From Halorubrum aquaticum (GTDB lineage: Archaea; Halobacteriota; Halobacteria; Halobacteriales; Haloferacaceae): DNA of 64,000 nucleotides. The notes under the pieces were generated by a model. It ran no database searches. It saw nothing but the letters and a program-made list of their open reading frames with translations, and had not been told where the DNA came from. The DNA lies in assembly GCF_900113615.1 (NCBI RefSeq), contig NZ_FOPZ01000007.1:87982-151981 (forward strand). The letters run 5' to 3'. The position numbers and the translations under genes were made by a program. Positions 41,871 through 50,991 of this stretch are shown in pieces (within the stretch, counting starts at the first letter, position 1; each line of letters begins with the position of its first letter).

Positions 41871-43163
41871 TCACTCCGGCGGGGAGCCGGCGTCGGCGAC
41901 CGCGTCGCGGTCCGCGACCGGGTGTTCGACGCGGACCCGCGTCACCCGCGTTCGGGTCGCCTCGGCGACGACGAGGGCGACGTCGCCGACCGCGACGCGG
42001 TCGCCCTCCTCGGGGAGCCGGCCGACTCGCTCCGTGACCAGCCCGGCGACGGTCTCGAACCCGCCGTCGACCGGCAGCGAGAGCCCGAGCGCCTCGTTGA
42101 GGTACGCCACGGTGGTCCAACCGCGCGCGACGGCGACCCCCGGCTCGAGGACGTCGACGTGCTCGGTCTCGCGGCGGCCGACCAGTTCGCCGACCACCTC
42201 CTCGAGGACGTCCTCGAGGGTCGCAAGTCCCACGACCGCGCCGAACTCGTCGACGACCACCACCATCCGCGCGCCGCTCTCGCGCATCTCCGCGAACAGC
42301 TCGTCGACCGGCTTCCCGGTCGGGACGAACGTCGGCTCCGAGAGGACGCTCGCGAGGTCCTCGCCCGCCTCGTCGGCGCGGATCGCGTCGCGGACATCGA
42401 CGATCCCCACCACGTCGTCGCGGTTCTCGCCGTAGACGGGCAGCCGCGTGAGGTGTTCCGCCGCGGCCGTCGAGACGACCTCGCGGGGCGTCGCCGTGTC
42501 GGGGACCGCGACCATGTCGGTTCGGGGGACCATCACGGCGGTGACGCGGGTCGCCTCGAGGTCGAGGACGCCGCGGATCATCGCCCCCTCGCCGGGGGCG
42601 AGCGCGCCCGTCTCCTCGCCCGAGAGGACGAGCGTCTGGATCTCCTCGCGGCTCATGTACGACTCGATGGCAGTGTCGCCGCCGACGACCCGGGTGACGA
42701 CCCCGCTCGCGGCCTCGAAGACGTAGAGGACGGGACGGAGGGCCCGCTGGACCGCGACGACCGGGCGGGCGACCCGGAGCGCGTGCCGCTCGGCGTTCGC
42801 GACCGCGTACGACTTCGGCGCGATCTCGCCGAAGACGATGACGAAAAAGGAGGTGAAGACGGTGGAGCCGGTCGCGGCCTGCCCGGCCGGGAGGTACTGG
42901 ACGAGCACCGCGGTCGCGACGGAGGCGGCCGCGATGTTCGCGACGTTGTTGCTCACGAGCGCGGTGACGAGGAACCGGTGAGGGTTCTCCCGGAGCGACG
43001 AGAGCGCCGCGCTTCCGGGGATCCCCTCGGCGACCAGTGCGTCGACGCGGTGTTTCGCGACCGAGAACACGGCGAGTTCCGAACTCGAGAAGAAGGCGCT
43101 GATCCCGGTCAGTGCGAGGATCGCGACGGCCCCGAGAAGCGAGAGCGTGAGCGTGGCGTCCAT
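41871..43163 (-). CDS. CNNM/CBS domain protein (HlyC/CorC family)
   Basis: A 430-residue protein: an N-terminal CNNM (DUF21) domain with about four helices, including ISAFFSSSELAVFSV and the GEIAPKSYA signature, then two CBS domains (TAVMVPRTDMVAV, PVYGENRDDVVGIVDV and RMVVVVDEFGAVVGLATLEDVLEE) and a C-terminal CorC-type transporter-associated domain. Members bind ATP in the CBS pair and move Mg or Co ions. The ATG at 43163 (MDATLTLSL) is chosen; the upstream extension is low-complexity. Confidence 0.9.
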   Translation of the reverse strand: MDATLTLSLLGAVAILALTGISAFFSSSELAVFSVAKHRVDALVAEGIPGSAALSSLRENPHRFLVTALVSNNVANIAAASVATAVLVQYLPAGQAATGSTVFTSFFVIVFGEIAPKSYAVANAERHALRVARPVVAVQRALRPVLYVFEAASGVVTRVVGGDTAIESYMSREEIQTLVLSGEETGALAPGEGAMIRGVLDLEATRVTAVMVPRTDMVAVPDTATPREVVSTAAAEHLTRLPVYGENRDDVVGIVDVRDAIRADEAGEDLASVLSEPTFVPTGKPVDELFAEMRESGARMVVVVDEFGAVVGLATLEDVLEEVVGELVGRRETEHVDVLEPGVAVARGWTTVAYLNEALGLSLPVDGGFETVAGLVTERVGRLPEEGDRVAVGDVALVVAEATRTRVTRVRVEHPVADRDAVADAGSPPE

Positions 43164-43369
43164 ACGCCCACATGCGTGCCGACCCGAAAGGGTGTATCGG
43201 CGTCGCCGCGGCTCGGAAACGGCCGGCGTTCCTCCCTCAAGACCGTCCGCGGCGGTACGCACGGATGGGCGGTTTCCATCCGAAACGGAGGGGTTGAATG
43301 TACACGATCTCGGATCGAAAGTGGCACAGGGGGGAGGGATCGGGAGGGGCAAAACGGCGCGATGAAGAA

Positions 43370-43379
43370 AGCGTTAACA
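43370..43379 (+). promoter_or_regulatory. TATA box for serA
   Basis: GCGTTAACAC centred 28 nt before the serA ATG. The rest of the 239-base gap 43164-43402 shows only the divergent promoter of the CNNM gene. Confidence 0.5.
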
Positions 43380-43402
43380 CCGCGCCGAGGGTCGGTACGG
43401 AC

Positions 43403-45007
43403 ATGAAGGTACTCGTCACGGACCCGATCGCCGATCCGGGGCTCGACCGGCTCCGGGAGGCCGGCCACGAGGTGGAGACGGACTACGACGTCGAGGGCGA
43501 GGCCCTCTTGGACGCCGTGAGCGACGCCAACGCGCTCATCGTTCGTTCCGGGACGGACGTGTCCCGCGAGGTGTTCGAGGCCGCCTCCGAGCTCGTCATC
43601 GTCGGTCGCGCCGGCATCGGCGTCGACAACATCGACATCGACGCCGCGACCGACCACGGCGTCATCGTCGCCAACGCCCCGGAGGGGAACGTCCGGGCCG
43701 CCGCCGAGCACACCGTCGCGATGACGTTCGCGGTCGCGCGCTCGATCCCGCAGGCACACGGCCGGCTGAAAGGCGGCGAGTGGGCGAAAGGCGAGTTCCT
43801 CGGCACGGAGCTCAACAACAAGACGCTCGGGATCGTCGGGCTCGGCCGCGTCGGCCAGGAGGTCGCGAAGCGGCTCGACTCGCTCGGGATGGACCTGGTC
43901 GTCTACGACCCGTACATCTCCGAGGAGCGCGCGGCGCAGTTCGGCGCGGACCTCGTCGACGACCTCCACGAGGCGCTCTCCCGCGCCGACGTCGCAACGG
44001 TCCACACGCCGCTCCTCCCCGAGACCGAAGGCATGATCGGCGAGGACGAGCTGGCCCAGTTGGAGGGCGGCTACCTGATCAACTGCGCCCGCGGCGGCAT
44101 CGTCGACGAGGACGCGCTCGCCGAGGCGGTCGACGACGGCGTCGTGGCCGGGGCCGCGCTCGACTCCTTCGCCGAGGAGCCGCTCCCGGCGGACTCCCCG
44201 CTTCTCGACGTCGAGGACGTGGTCGTCACCCCGCACCTGGGCGCGTCGACGGAGGCCGCCCAGGAGAACGTCGCCGTCGACACGGCCGAGGCCGTGATCG
44301 CGGCGTTCGACGGCGAGCCGGTGCTCACCGCGCTCAACGCGCCCTCGGTCGACGAGACGGCGTTCCCGCGGATCGAGCCGTACATCGCCGTCGCGGAGAC
44401 CGCCGGCAAGGTCGCCGCCCAACTGCTCGACGGCCGGATCACGGGCGTCGAGGTGACCTACGAGGGCGACATCGCCGCCGAGGACGTGGAACTCGTCACG
44501 GCGTCGGCGCTGAAGGGCGTCTTCGAGCCGCTCGAGTGGCAGGTGAACGCGGTCAACGCCCCGCGGCTCGCCGAGGAGCGCGGCATCGAGGTGACCGAGT
44601 CGAAGACCCGACAGACCGAGGACTTCCAGAGCATCGTGCGGGTGGCCGTCCACAACGGCGACGACGAGATCGCGGTCGAGGGGACGCTGTTCGCGGGCGA
44701 GGACCCGCGGATCGTTCGCATCGACGGCTTCCGCGTCGACGCCGTCCCGTACGGGCACATGCTCGTCGCGCGCAACACCGACGAGCCGGGCGTCATCGGA
44801 CTCATCGGGACCGTGCTCGGCGACCACGACATCAACATCGCGGGGATGTTCAACGCGCGTGAGACCCAGGGTGGACAGGCGCTGACGGTGTACAACCTCG
44901 ATCACCCGATCCCCCACGAGGCGCTCGAAGCGCTGCTCGCCGACGACCGGATCGTCGAAGTGACCGAGATCACCCTCGACGGCTCCGAGGAGCGAACCGC
45001 CGAATAG
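43403..45007 (+). CDS. serA: D-3-phosphoglycerate dehydrogenase
   Basis: A 534-residue enzyme with the long type-1 architecture: substrate domain, NAD-binding domain with GLGRVGQEVAKRL near residue 148, catalytic RGGIVDE and Glu/His pattern ending HLGAST, then an allosteric substrate-binding (ASB) domain and a C-terminal ACT domain (MLVARNTDEPGVIGLIGTVLG). The ACT domain indicates feedback by serine. It oxidises 3-phosphoglycerate in the first step of serine synthesis; serB is 22 kb upstream. The start MKVLVTDPI is supported by TATA spacing. Confidence 0.95.
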   Translation: MKVLVTDPIADPGLDRLREAGHEVETDYDVEGEALLDAVSDANALIVRSGTDVSREVFEAASELVIVGRAGIGVDNIDIDAATDHGVIVANAPEGNVRAAAEHTVAMTFAVARSIPQAHGRLKGGEWAKGEFLGTELNNKTLGIVGLGRVGQEVAKRLDSLGMDLVVYDPYISEERAAQFGADLVDDLHEALSRADVATVHTPLLPETEGMIGEDELAQLEGGYLINCARGGIVDEDALAEAVDDGVVAGAALDSFAEEPLPADSPLLDVEDVVVTPHLGASTEAAQENVAVDTAEAVIAAFDGEPVLTALNAPSVDETAFPRIEPYIAVAETAGKVAAQLLDGRITGVEVTYEGDIAAEDVELVTASALKGVFEPLEWQVNAVNAPRLAEERGIEVTESKTRQTEDFQSIVRVAVHNGDDEIAVEGTLFAGEDPRIVRIDGFRVDAVPYGHMLVARNTDEPGVIGLIGTVLGDHDINIAGMFNARETQGGQALTVYNLDHPIPHEALEALLADDRIVEVTEITLDGSEERTAE

Positions 45008-45177
45008 AACGGCGAAGCCCTCTCGAGAGTCCCGTTTTCCGGGCGGTTCGACGCGCGCACGACGGCGCGGTACTCCGTGTCGGCGACGAGGTCGGTGAGG
45101 GGTGAAGTGTGGTCGTGGCGGAGGGAGTTGCCGAGACGGACGCGCGTGTGGACGGTTCTCAGACCGCATCGCGAAAG

Positions 45178-45186
45178 GTTTAGACG
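45178..45186 (+). promoter_or_regulatory. TATA box for topA
   Basis: GTTTAGACG centred 28 nt before the topA ATG at 45210. The 202-base gap 45008-45209 shows no other feature. Confidence 0.5.
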
Positions 45187-45209
45187 CGGGAACGAACTAC
45201 TCCGGGGCA

Positions 45210-47843
45210 ATGAGTCGCGGCCCCGAACTGATAATCACGGAGAAGGACAACGCCGCCCGGCGGATCGCCGAGATCCTGAGCGGCGGCTCCGCGACGGCGG
45301 AGCGGAAGAACGACGTCAACGTGTACAAGTGGGGCGGCAAGCGGTGTATCGGGCTCTCGGGACACGTCGTCGGGGTCGACTTCCCGCCGGAGTACAGCGA
45401 CTGGCGCGACGTCGAGCCCGTCGAGTTGATCGACGCGCCGGTCCGCAAGACGCCGACCCAGGAGGGGATCGTGAGCGCGCTCCGGACGATCGCGCGAAAC
45501 GCCTCGCGGGTCACCATCGCCACCGACTACGACCGCGAGGGCGAGCTCATCGGCAAGGAGGCCTACGAGCTGGTCCGCGAGGTGAACGAGGACGCGCCGA
45601 TCGACCGCGTGCGGTTCTCCTCGATCACCGAGCGCGAGGTGAAAGAGGCCTTCGCGGACCCCGACGACCTCGACTTCGACCTCGCGGCCGCCGGCGAGGC
45701 CCGCCAGGTGATCGACCTGACGTGGGGGGCGGCGCTCACGCGCTTCCTCTCCCTGTCCGCCCGCCAGCTCGGCAACGACTTCATCTCGGTCGGACGGGTC
45801 CAGGGGCCGACGCTCAAGCTGATCGTCGACCGCGAACGCGAGATCCGCGCGTTCGACCCGGAGGCGTACTGGGAGCTGTACGGCGACCTCTCGAAGGCCG
45901 GCGGCGACCCCTTCGAGGCGCAGTACTTCTTCGAGAACGACGTCGGCAACGAGGCCGAGCGGGTCTGGAACGGGTCGGTCGCCGACACGCTGACCGAGGC
46001 GCTCGCGGCCGCCGAGGACGCGGTCGTCGACGACGTGCGCCGCCGCACGCAGACCGACGACCCGCCGACCCCGTTCAACACGACCGCGTACATCCGCGCG
46101 GCGGGGTCGCTCGGCTACTCCGCCCAGCGCGCGATGTCCATCGCCGAGGAGCTGTACACCGCCGGCTACGTCACCTATCCGCGGACCGACAACACGGTGT
46201 ACCCCGAGGACCTCGAGCCCCGCGAGTTGCTCGAGGCGCTGGAGGCGTCCGCGACCTTCGGCGAGGACGCCGCCTCGCTGCTCGAACTCGACGAGATCGA
46301 GCCCACCGAGGGCGACGAGGAGACCACCGACCACCCGCCGATCCACCCGACCGGCGACCTGCCCGGCGCGTCCGACCTCGACGACGACGAACGGGAGGTG
46401 TACGAGCTGATCGTCCGCCGCTTCCTGGCCACCTGCGCGCCGGCGGCCGAGTGGGAGCGGCTGCGCGTCGTCGCGCTCGCGAACGGCGAGGCGACCGCGA
46501 TCGCGAGCGGGGCCGACCCGGTCGCCGCGCTCCGGAACCCGGCGGACGCCGAGGGGACCCCCGAGCTGGCCGCCGACGGCGGGCTCCGCCTGAAGGCGAA
46601 CGGCAAGCGCCTGCTCGAGGCCGGCTACCACGAGGTGTACCCCTACCGCTCCAGCGACGAGCGGATCGTCCCGGACGTCGAGGTCGGCGAGAGCCTGACG
46701 CTTTCGGGCCGCCGGACGGAGGCCAAGGAGACCCAGCCGCCCCGCCGGTACGGCCAGTCGCGGCTGATCGAGGAGATGGAGAAACGCGGCGTGGGGACCA
46801 AAGCGACGAGACACCGCACCCTCGAGAAGCTGTACGACCGCGGGTACGTCGAGAGCGACCCGCCGCGGCCGACCCGGCTGGCGGAGTCGGTCGTCGAGGC
46901 CGCGGAGGGGTTCGCCGAACACGTCGTGAGCGAGGAGATGACCGCCCAGCTCGAACGCGACATGCGGGCGATCGCCGCGGGCGAGAAGGGGTACGACGAG
47001 GTGACCGCCGCCTCCCGCGAACTGCTCGAGCGCGTCTTCGATGACCTCACCGAGTCGCGCGAGGCGATCGGCGACCAGCTCCAGGAGTCGCTGAAGGCGG
47101 ACAAGACGCTCGGGCCGTGTCCGGAGTGCGGCTCGGACCTCCTCGTCAGACAGTCGCGGGCGGGCTCGTACTTCGTGGGCTGTGACGGCTACCCCGACTG
47201 CGAGTACACCCTCCCGCTTCCCTCCACCGGGAAGCCGCTCATCCTCGAGGAGGCCTGCGAGGACCACGACCTCCACCACGTGAAGATGCTCGCCGGCCGG
47301 AAGACGTTCGTCCACGGCTGCCCGCGGTGTAAGGCCGACGCGGCCGACGAGGCGGACGACGAGGTGATCGGGGCGTGTCCCGAGTGCGGGGGGGGCGCGG
47401 CTTCGCCGCGGGACGGAGGCGGTGAAACCGCCGACGCCGGCGGGGAGCTCGCGATCAAGCGGCTCCGCTCGGGCTCCCGACTCGTCGGGTGTACGCGGTA
47501 TCCCGACTGCGACTACTCGCTGCCGCTCCCCCGTCGCGGCGAGATCGAGGTGACCGAGGAAACCTGCGAGGAACACGACCTCCCGCATCTCCGGGTCCAC
47601 TCGGGCGACGAGCCGTGGGAGCTCGGCTGTCCGATCTGTAACTACCGGGAGTTCCGCGCACGCGAGGAGGGATCGGAGCTACAGACCGTCGACGGGATCG
47701 GCGAGAAGACCGCCGAGAAGCTCCACGTCGCGGGGATCGAGGGGATCGACGAGCTCAAATCAGCCGATCCCGACGAGCTCGCCGGCGACGTCGACGGCGT
47801 GGGGGCCGACACCGTCCGCGACTGGCAGGCGAACGCGGACTGA
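45210..47843 (+). CDS. topA: DNA topoisomerase I (type IA)
   Basis: An 877-residue type IA topoisomerase. The N-terminal Toprim domain has the acidic motif TDYDREGE. The catalytic Tyr323 is in TYPRTDN. C-terminal zinc-ribbon modules carry CPECG, GCDGYPDCEY, GCPRC and CTRYPDCDY, with a last CPICNY. A helix-hairpin-helix end (DGIGEKTAEKLHVAGI) may bind DNA. It relaxes negative supercoils. There are more C-terminal cysteine modules than in short archaeal TopA proteins. The ATG at 45210 starts the conserved PELIITEKDNAA. Confidence 0.95.
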   Translation: MSRGPELIITEKDNAARRIAEILSGGSATAERKNDVNVYKWGGKRCIGLSGHVVGVDFPPEYSDWRDVEPVELIDAPVRKTPTQEGIVSALRTIARNASRVTIATDYDREGELIGKEAYELVREVNEDAPIDRVRFSSITEREVKEAFADPDDLDFDLAAAGEARQVIDLTWGAALTRFLSLSARQLGNDFISVGRVQGPTLKLIVDREREIRAFDPEAYWELYGDLSKAGGDPFEAQYFFENDVGNEAERVWNGSVADTLTEALAAAEDAVVDDVRRRTQTDDPPTPFNTTAYIRAAGSLGYSAQRAMSIAEELYTAGYVTYPRTDNTVYPEDLEPRELLEALEASATFGEDAASLLELDEIEPTEGDEETTDHPPIHPTGDLPGASDLDDDEREVYELIVRRFLATCAPAAEWERLRVVALANGEATAIASGADPVAALRNPADAEGTPELAADGGLRLKANGKRLLEAGYHEVYPYRSSDERIVPDVEVGESLTLSGRRTEAKETQPPRRYGQSRLIEEMEKRGVGTKATRHRTLEKLYDRGYVESDPPRPTRLAESVVEAAEGFAEHVVSEEMTAQLERDMRAIAAGEKGYDEVTAASRELLERVFDDLTESREAIGDQLQESLKADKTLGPCPECGSDLLVRQSRAGSYFVGCDGYPDCEYTLPLPSTGKPLILEEACEDHDLHHVKMLAGRKTFVHGCPRCKADAADEADDEVIGACPECGGGAASPRDGGGETADAGGELAIKRLRSGSRLVGCTRYPDCDYSLPLPRRGEIEVTEETCEEHDLPHLRVHSGDEPWELGCPICNYREFRAREEGSELQTVDGIGEKTAEKLHVAGIEGIDELKSADPDELAGDVDGVGADTVRDWQANAD

Positions 47844-47940
47844 ACGGAACGGACGGGTCGGGGGTCGATCGACTACCCCCGAGGCAGCGTTCGAACGAAC
47901 ACGCATTCATATACGTCCGGACGTACTCCCTCCGGTATTC

Positions 47941-49368
47941 ATGGCCCGCGAGGACGACGTCGCGCTCGTGCGGTCGCTCGTCGGAGCGATCCCGGCGGCG
48001 GCGCTCGCGTGTGAGCCCGGGAACCTCGCGATACGCGCCGTCAACGACGCGGCGACGGCGCTCCTCTCGCGGGACTCGTCCACGCTGACGCTGTCGGGGC
48101 TGTCGGACCTGGCCGTGTCGGGAACGACGATCGCGGGGGACCCGATCGAGGAGGTGTTCTCGAGGGTCTCCACGCGTGACGGATCCGTGAACGAGGGATC
48201 CGTCACTGCGGAGGTGGACGTCGAGGTCGACGGCGACACGCGACGGCTCCGTCTCCGCGCACACGCGACGACGCTCGCGGAACGGGAGTGGCTGATCGCG
48301 GTCGCGACCGACGTGACGCCGCGGGTTCGCGCCGAACGGGGGAACCGCTCGCGCGCTCGGACCCTCGACGCGGTCGCGTCGACGCTCCCGATGGCGCTGT
48401 TCCGATGTGACGCGCGCGGAACGATCAGTCGATGGAACGAACGAGCCGGCGAGGACACCGGCTACGACGCGGACGACCTCGACGGTCGCGCGTTCGCCGA
48501 CCTGTTCGACGCCGACGGTCGGTCGGCCGTCTCCGACGGGTTGACGCGGGTCTATCGGGACGGGGCGGTCGCCGAGTGCGAGGCGACGCTCCTGACGCGC
48601 TCGGGCGAGGAGGTTCCCTACCGGCTGACGATGGGGCCGGTGACGGACGGTGAATCGGTCGTCGGGGCCGTCGTCCTCGGCGAGGACCGCACGGAGGAGT
48701 CGGTCCGCGAGGAGCGGCTCGCGGTGTTGACCCGGGTTCTCAGACACAACTTCCGGAACGAGCTCAACGTCGTGACCGGGTTCTCCGAACAGGCCCGGAA
48801 CGCGGTCGAGGACCCGGAGCTGACCGAACAGCTCGACCGCGTGGTCGACACGGCGGGCCGCCTGCTCCACCTCGGCGAGACCGCCCGCAAGGTCGAGCGG
48901 CTCCTCGCCGAGCGGTCGGAGCCGGAACCGCTCCCGCTGTCACGTGTCGTGACGTCCGCGCTCGAATCGCTTCCCCCGCGGCTCCGCGAGTCGGCCGACG
49001 TCGACGTCGACGTCCCGCCCGGCATCACCGTCCTCGGGGTCGACCGGCTGCCGGACGCGATCGCCGAGCTCGTCGACAACGCGATCCGTCACGGGGACGC
49101 CGACCGGCCGAGCGTTCGGGTCTCGGCCGCCGAGCTCCCCAGCGAGTCGTGGGTCTCGCTCGTCGTCGCCGACGACGGTCCCGGGATCCCGCCGGCCGAA
49201 CGGGCCGTGCTCACCGGCGAGGAGACGCAGTTGAAACACACGAGCGGTCTCGGGCTGTGGTACGTCCACTGGGTCGTCACCGCCGGCGGCGGCCGCCTCG
49301 ACATCGCCGAGAGCAAGGACGGCGGGAGCCGGATCGAACTCAGCCTCCGGACGGCCGAGGCGGCGTGA
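47941..49368 (+). CDS. Soluble PAS-domain sensor histidine kinase
   Basis: A 475-residue kinase. An N-terminal region (about 1-115) with PAS-like strands is followed by a clear PAS domain (RCDARGTISRWNERAGEDTG, near residue 155), a H-box with phospho-acceptor His269 (LRHNFRNELNVV), an N-box (NAIRHGD), G1 (DDGPGIP) and G2 (GLGLWYVHW). No membrane helix or signal is seen, so the stimulus is intracellular. No response regulator is adjacent. TTCATATACG (47906-47915) is a TATA box about 30 nt before the ATG. Confidence 0.9.
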   Translation: MAREDDVALVRSLVGAIPAAALACEPGNLAIRAVNDAATALLSRDSSTLTLSGLSDLAVSGTTIAGDPIEEVFSRVSTRDGSVNEGSVTAEVDVEVDGDTRRLRLRAHATTLAEREWLIAVATDVTPRVRAERGNRSRARTLDAVASTLPMALFRCDARGTISRWNERAGEDTGYDADDLDGRAFADLFDADGRSAVSDGLTRVYRDGAVAECEATLLTRSGEEVPYRLTMGPVTDGESVVGAVVLGEDRTEESVREERLAVLTRVLRHNFRNELNVVTGFSEQARNAVEDPELTEQLDRVVDTAGRLLHLGETARKVERLLAERSEPEPLPLSRVVTSALESLPPRLRESADVDVDVPPGITVLGVDRLPDAIAELVDNAIRHGDADRPSVRVSAAELPSESWVSLVVADDGPGIPPAERAVLTGEETQLKHTSGLGLWYVHWVVTAGGGRLDIAESKDGGSRIELSLRTAEAA

Positions 49369-49402
49369 GGTTCGCGGAGACGCTCACGTCCTCCGCCACC
49401 GA

Positions 49403-49765
49403 TCACTCCCGAAGCCGGAGCTCGTCGCCGACCGTGACCCCGTCGGCCACCCCCGCGGGCAGTTCGACCACGGCGTCGGCCTTCCCGCGAGCGAGCCCGA
49501 CGAACGGCGCGAGCCGCTTCACCCTCGTGACCTCCTCGTCGACGAGCCAGACGGCGTCGATCGCGAACGGGACGAAGAGCATGTGGAGCCAGCGCGTCTC
49601 CGCCTCCCCGAACGGGAACACGAGCGCGTAGTCGTCGGGGACCGACCGGCGGAACATCAGCCCGCGCGCCTGCGCGAGCCGGGAGCGGGCGACGTCGACG
49701 TCGCTCGCGAGGGTTCGCTCGTCGGTCGCGGCCGAATCCCGGTCGGGTCGATGGACGAGTCGCAC
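49403..49765 (-). CDS. DUF192-family protein
   Basis: A 120-residue protein with the DUF192 pattern: LAQARGLMFRRSVPDDYALVFPF, MLFVPFAIDAVWLVDEEVTRV and ELPAGVADGVTVGDEL. These small secreted or cytosolic proteins are of unknown role. No signal peptide is seen here. No ATG exists; the start is GTG 49765, fixed by a minus-strand CTATTTA (49790-49797) centred 28 nt upstream. The next gene on the strand, a succinylglutamate desuccinylase-like gene, ends 54 bases upstream. Confidence 0.8.
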   Translation of the reverse strand: MRLVHRPDRDSAATDERTLASDVDVARSRLAQARGLMFRRSVPDDYALVFPFGEAETRWLHMLFVPFAIDAVWLVDEEVTRVKRLAPFVGLARGKADAVVELPAGVADGVTVGDELRLRE

Positions 49766-49789
49766 GCCGATCCCGTCGTCGTCGGCCGG

Positions 49790-49797
49790 TAAATAGC
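49790..49797 (-). promoter_or_regulatory. TATA box for the DUF192 gene
   Basis: Minus-strand CTATTTA, centred 28 nt before GTG 49765, decides the GTG start. Confidence 0.6.
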
Positions 49798-49818
49798 CCG
49801 GTGGGTCGGGAAGCGACC

Positions 49819-50868
49819 TTACGCCGACTCGATCAGAAGCGGCGCGTCGTCGGGAACCGCCATGTCGAGGAGCGCGTCGTTCTCGTAGACCGCCGCGCGC
49901 TCGCGGCGGCTGAGGACGTACCCGTCGCGCTCGACTTCGATCTCGCGTTTCACCTCGCCGTGCGGGTCGACGATCTCGGCGACGACCTCGCCCGCCTCGA
50001 CGAACTCCCCCTCCGTGGTTCGATAGCGGACGATCCCGGCCACGTCGGTGTGCGGGCCGTCGAACCGGCGGAGCTGGCCGTCCGGGTCGAGATCGAACTC
50101 GGGGTGTCGGTCGGCGGGTTTCTCGACCATCTCGAGCGCGTGAAGGACGTTCCACGTGCCGTCCGCGGCCGCCGCGGCGACGTCGCGCTCGACGACGAGC
50201 CGGCCGCCGAGCTCCGGGGTGAACGCGGGGATCCCGTCGGCGACTGCCGCCCCGGTGAGCGAGTGCTGGAGGTCGCGGGTCTCGGTCTCGCCGGGCGGAT
50301 ACTGGTTGACGACCGGCAGCCCGAACGCCTCGGTCAGCTCGACGAGCCGGTCGCGAAGCACCGCGGCGTCCGACACGCTCCGGTCCTCGCCGTAGGGGAC
50401 TCGCGGCTGGATCGTGTACGGGTGCGTGGCGACCCACGACGTGTGTAACGAGACGATCGCGTCGGCCGTCCGCATGTCCTCGTATATCCGCTCGCAGATG
50501 ACCTGTTGGACGCGGGGCGGGGCCTCCGAGCCGGCGTCGTCGCGGCCGAAATAGCGGTTGGGGTCGTCGTCGTGGTAGTAGGACGTCCGGACGTTTCTCC
50601 GGAACCCCGCGGGGTTCATCACCGGGAGACAGACGACCGCGCCCGCGAGCTCGGCGACGTCGACCCGCTCGGCGACTTCGTGTGTCACGGCCATCCCGGT
50701 CGGCTCGTCGCCGTGGATCGTCCCCGTCACCCACACCGTCGGGCCGGGATCGACGCCGTTGAGGACCGTCACCGGGAGTTTCTCCGATCCCCCGACGGGC
50801 AGGTCCGTGACCGCCCGATGGCCGGTCGCCGTCTCGCCCGGATCGGCCTCGGCCGTGCCGATCTTCAT
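49819..50868 (-). CDS. Succinylglutamate desuccinylase/aspartoacylase-type protein
   Basis: A 349-residue M14-like zinc hydrolase. The zinc-site His and Glu are in GTIHGDEPTG and the third ligand in SLHTSWVATHP. A C-terminal beta domain (GIVRYRTTEGEFVEAGEVVAEI) resembles the biotinyl-like extension found in AstE/AspA relatives. Substrate unknown; it may deacylate N-acyl amino acids. No TATA at leaderless spacing; CGTTATGACG further upstream is possible. 54 bases separate it from the DUF192 gene. Confidence 0.85.
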   Translation of the reverse strand: MKIGTAEADPGETATGHRAVTDLPVGGSEKLPVTVLNGVDPGPTVWVTGTIHGDEPTGMAVTHEVAERVDVAELAGAVVCLPVMNPAGFRRNVRTSYYHDDDPNRYFGRDDAGSEAPPRVQQVICERIYEDMRTADAIVSLHTSWVATHPYTIQPRVPYGEDRSVSDAAVLRDRLVELTEAFGLPVVNQYPPGETETRDLQHSLTGAAVADGIPAFTPELGGRLVVERDVAAAAADGTWNVLHALEMVEKPADRHPEFDLDPDGQLRRFDGPHTDVAGIVRYRTTEGEFVEAGEVVAEIVDPHGEVKREIEVERDGYVLSRRERAAVYENDALLDMAVPDDAPLLIESA

Positions 50869-50991
50869 CGATTCTCCCCGTCGTGTCGTCGGTTTCCGCC
50901 GCGTCGATCCGTCATAACGGGTGGACCGAACGGCTCCGGAGACATGAGTGTACGTGCTCCGGCGAGCGGGCGCGCCGGCCGAGTCCGGCCC

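Noticed and set aside
45008..45209. Remnant minus-strand peptide before topA
   Set aside because: The frame has no conserved motif and overlaps the topA promoter; no support beyond openness.
45180..47600. Long minus-strand open frame opposite topA
   Set aside because: Antisense shadow of topA, no motif, biased composition.
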